This document shows, one piece after another, positions 63,453 through 64,000 of a stretch of 64,000 bases of DNA (position 1 is the first letter of the stretch; the number at the start of each line of letters is the position of its first letter). The stretch covers positions 1 through 64,000 of the forward strand of contig JAEXNR010000057.1 of the NCBI GenBank assembly GCA_023439505.1, in the 5' to 3' direction. Both the position numbers and the translations under genes were made by a program. The notes below the pieces were generated by a model. That model was given only the letters and a program-made list of their open reading frames with translations. It was not told the origin of the DNA and did not search any database. Origin of the DNA: Bacillota bacterium. GTDB taxonomy: Bacteria > Bacillota > Clostridia > Lachnospirales > Lachnospiraceae.

Positions 63453-64000
63453 TTATTCCACATAATATTTGCCTGTCTCTTTTACCAGGTGAATCACATA
63501 GGATCGCCCCATAGCCTCAATCTGAATTGCCGTAACAATTGGGGTTGGGACATCAGAAGGATGCTCCCGATACGCGATAAAATTTCCGGAATCCTTACTA
63601 AAGCATACGGTCAATTGCGGACTTGTATTTCTTCCCGGAACCGGGTCCCTATGTACAAGGATGGGAGCCTCCCCTTCATTCATCGTTTCATCCCAATAGG
63701 AGATCTCTCCCTGTCTTAAATCCAGCGCCACCCGGGAAACCGTCTCTTCCAGTGCTTCCGGCGTGTTATCTTTTATTCTTTTGAGCAGATAATATTTCCC
63801 CTGATCCTCTTCGATGGAAAGAAAATAATTCTTTTCTTTACTCATATTTTCCGTCCGAACCAGATTTAGCATAGCCTTTACCCGCTCCATACTAGTCTGT
63901 GCACTGCCGGTAAACAACGTATTGACCCCAAGCATGGCGCCGCCCGCAAGGATTGTCATAATAATCATGACGATGATTAATTCAATTAACGTAAAGCCCT
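63453..64000 (-). CDS. type IV pilin-like protein, partial (start beyond right edge)
   Basis: The frame is open to the window edge, where the minus strand reads GFTLIELIIVMIIMTILAGG, the prepilin cleavage motif and hydrophobic helix. About 180 residues are visible, with a C-terminal domain that includes YFLSIEEDQGKYYLLKRI and PQLTVCFSKDSGNF. Only a few leader residues are missing. It precedes the second pilin-like gene by 13 bp. A larger cluster of pilus or secretion genes probably lies to the right. Confidence 0.88.
   Translation of the reverse strand, partial: GFTLIELIIVMIIMTILAGGAMLGVNTLFTGSAQTSMERVKAMLNLVRTENMSKEKNYFLSIEEDQGKYYLLKRIKDNTPEALEETVSRVALDLRQGEISYWDETMNEGEAPILVHRDPVPGRNTSPQLTVCFSKDSGNFIAYREHPSDVPTPIVTAIQIEAMGRSYVIHLVKETGKYYVE

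Noticed and set aside
1..64000. tRNA, rRNA and CRISPR loci
   Set aside because: None recognised by eye; tRNAscan-SE, barrnap and a CRISPR finder would be needed to exclude short or divergent ones.

Overview
The window looks like a chromosomal segment of a spore-forming, anaerobic low-GC Firmicute, most likely a Lachnospiraceae/cluster XIVa Clostridium-type bacterium. The evidence is CotF-type spore-coat genes, a sigma-K-like promoter, a thi operon under a TPP riboswitch, GlgC/GlgD-type glycogen genes, DUF1836, DUF5050 and DUF5057 proteins and Firmicute-style Shine-Dalgarno sites. No tRNA, rRNA or CRISPR was recognised.

Layout. 1-2.4 kb: an AT-rich patch with a partial unknown gene, a broken large-serine-recombinase tail and a divergent LysR/LysE pair. 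2.4-7.3 kb: rlmD, a coiled-coil protein, a DinB-like protein and an AraC/GyrI-type regulator. 7.3-11.9 kb: promoter, TPP riboswitch, terminator and thiW-thiC-thiM-thiE-thiD, giving de novo pyrimidine synthesis plus thiazole salvage. 11.9-14.5 kb: two CotF-like coat proteins, a zinc alcohol dehydrogenase, a Gly/Pro/Tyr-rich coat-like protein and yerC. 14.6-20.1 kb: DUF1836 protein, oadG-oadB, pcrA and a small acidic membrane protein.

20.2-48.3 kb is the remarkable part. One gene for an about 330-residue NMT1/SsuA-like ABC solute-binding lipoprotein (minus strand) lies in three pieces: N-terminus at 48119-48345, middle at 35748-35957, C-terminus at 20215-20788. Two separate elements interrupt it, each carrying its own large serine recombinase (LSR) preceded by a small ORF. 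Element A (about 20784-35751, 14,968 bp) carries a carbohydrate-uptake and glycoside-degradation locus: GH105, two SDR-type proteins, ThuA, Fe-alcohol dehydrogenase, a discoidin-like protein, an ABC sugar importer, a YesM/YesN two-component system and GH30. Element B (about 35956-48125, 12,170 bp) carries a complete glycogen operon, glgB-glgC-glgD-glgA-glgP plus a GH13 enzyme. Both junction pairs share a 9-bp core (CCACCCGGT for A, ACCGCCGTC for B). Joining the element ends gives palindromic attP-like sites, and joining the host flanks gives palindromic attB-like sites and restores the reading frame exactly. Neither element shows conjugation, replication or phage genes, so they look like compact metabolic cargo cassettes.

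48.4-64 kb returns to housekeeping genes: htrA, pheA, a DUF5050 protein, the folate operon (rlmI-folC-folE-folP-folBK), gtrA, a 1614-residue DUF5057 protein and two type IV pilin-like proteins, the last cut by the window edge. The uninterrupted host order would be pcrA - small membrane protein - solute-binding protein - htrA.
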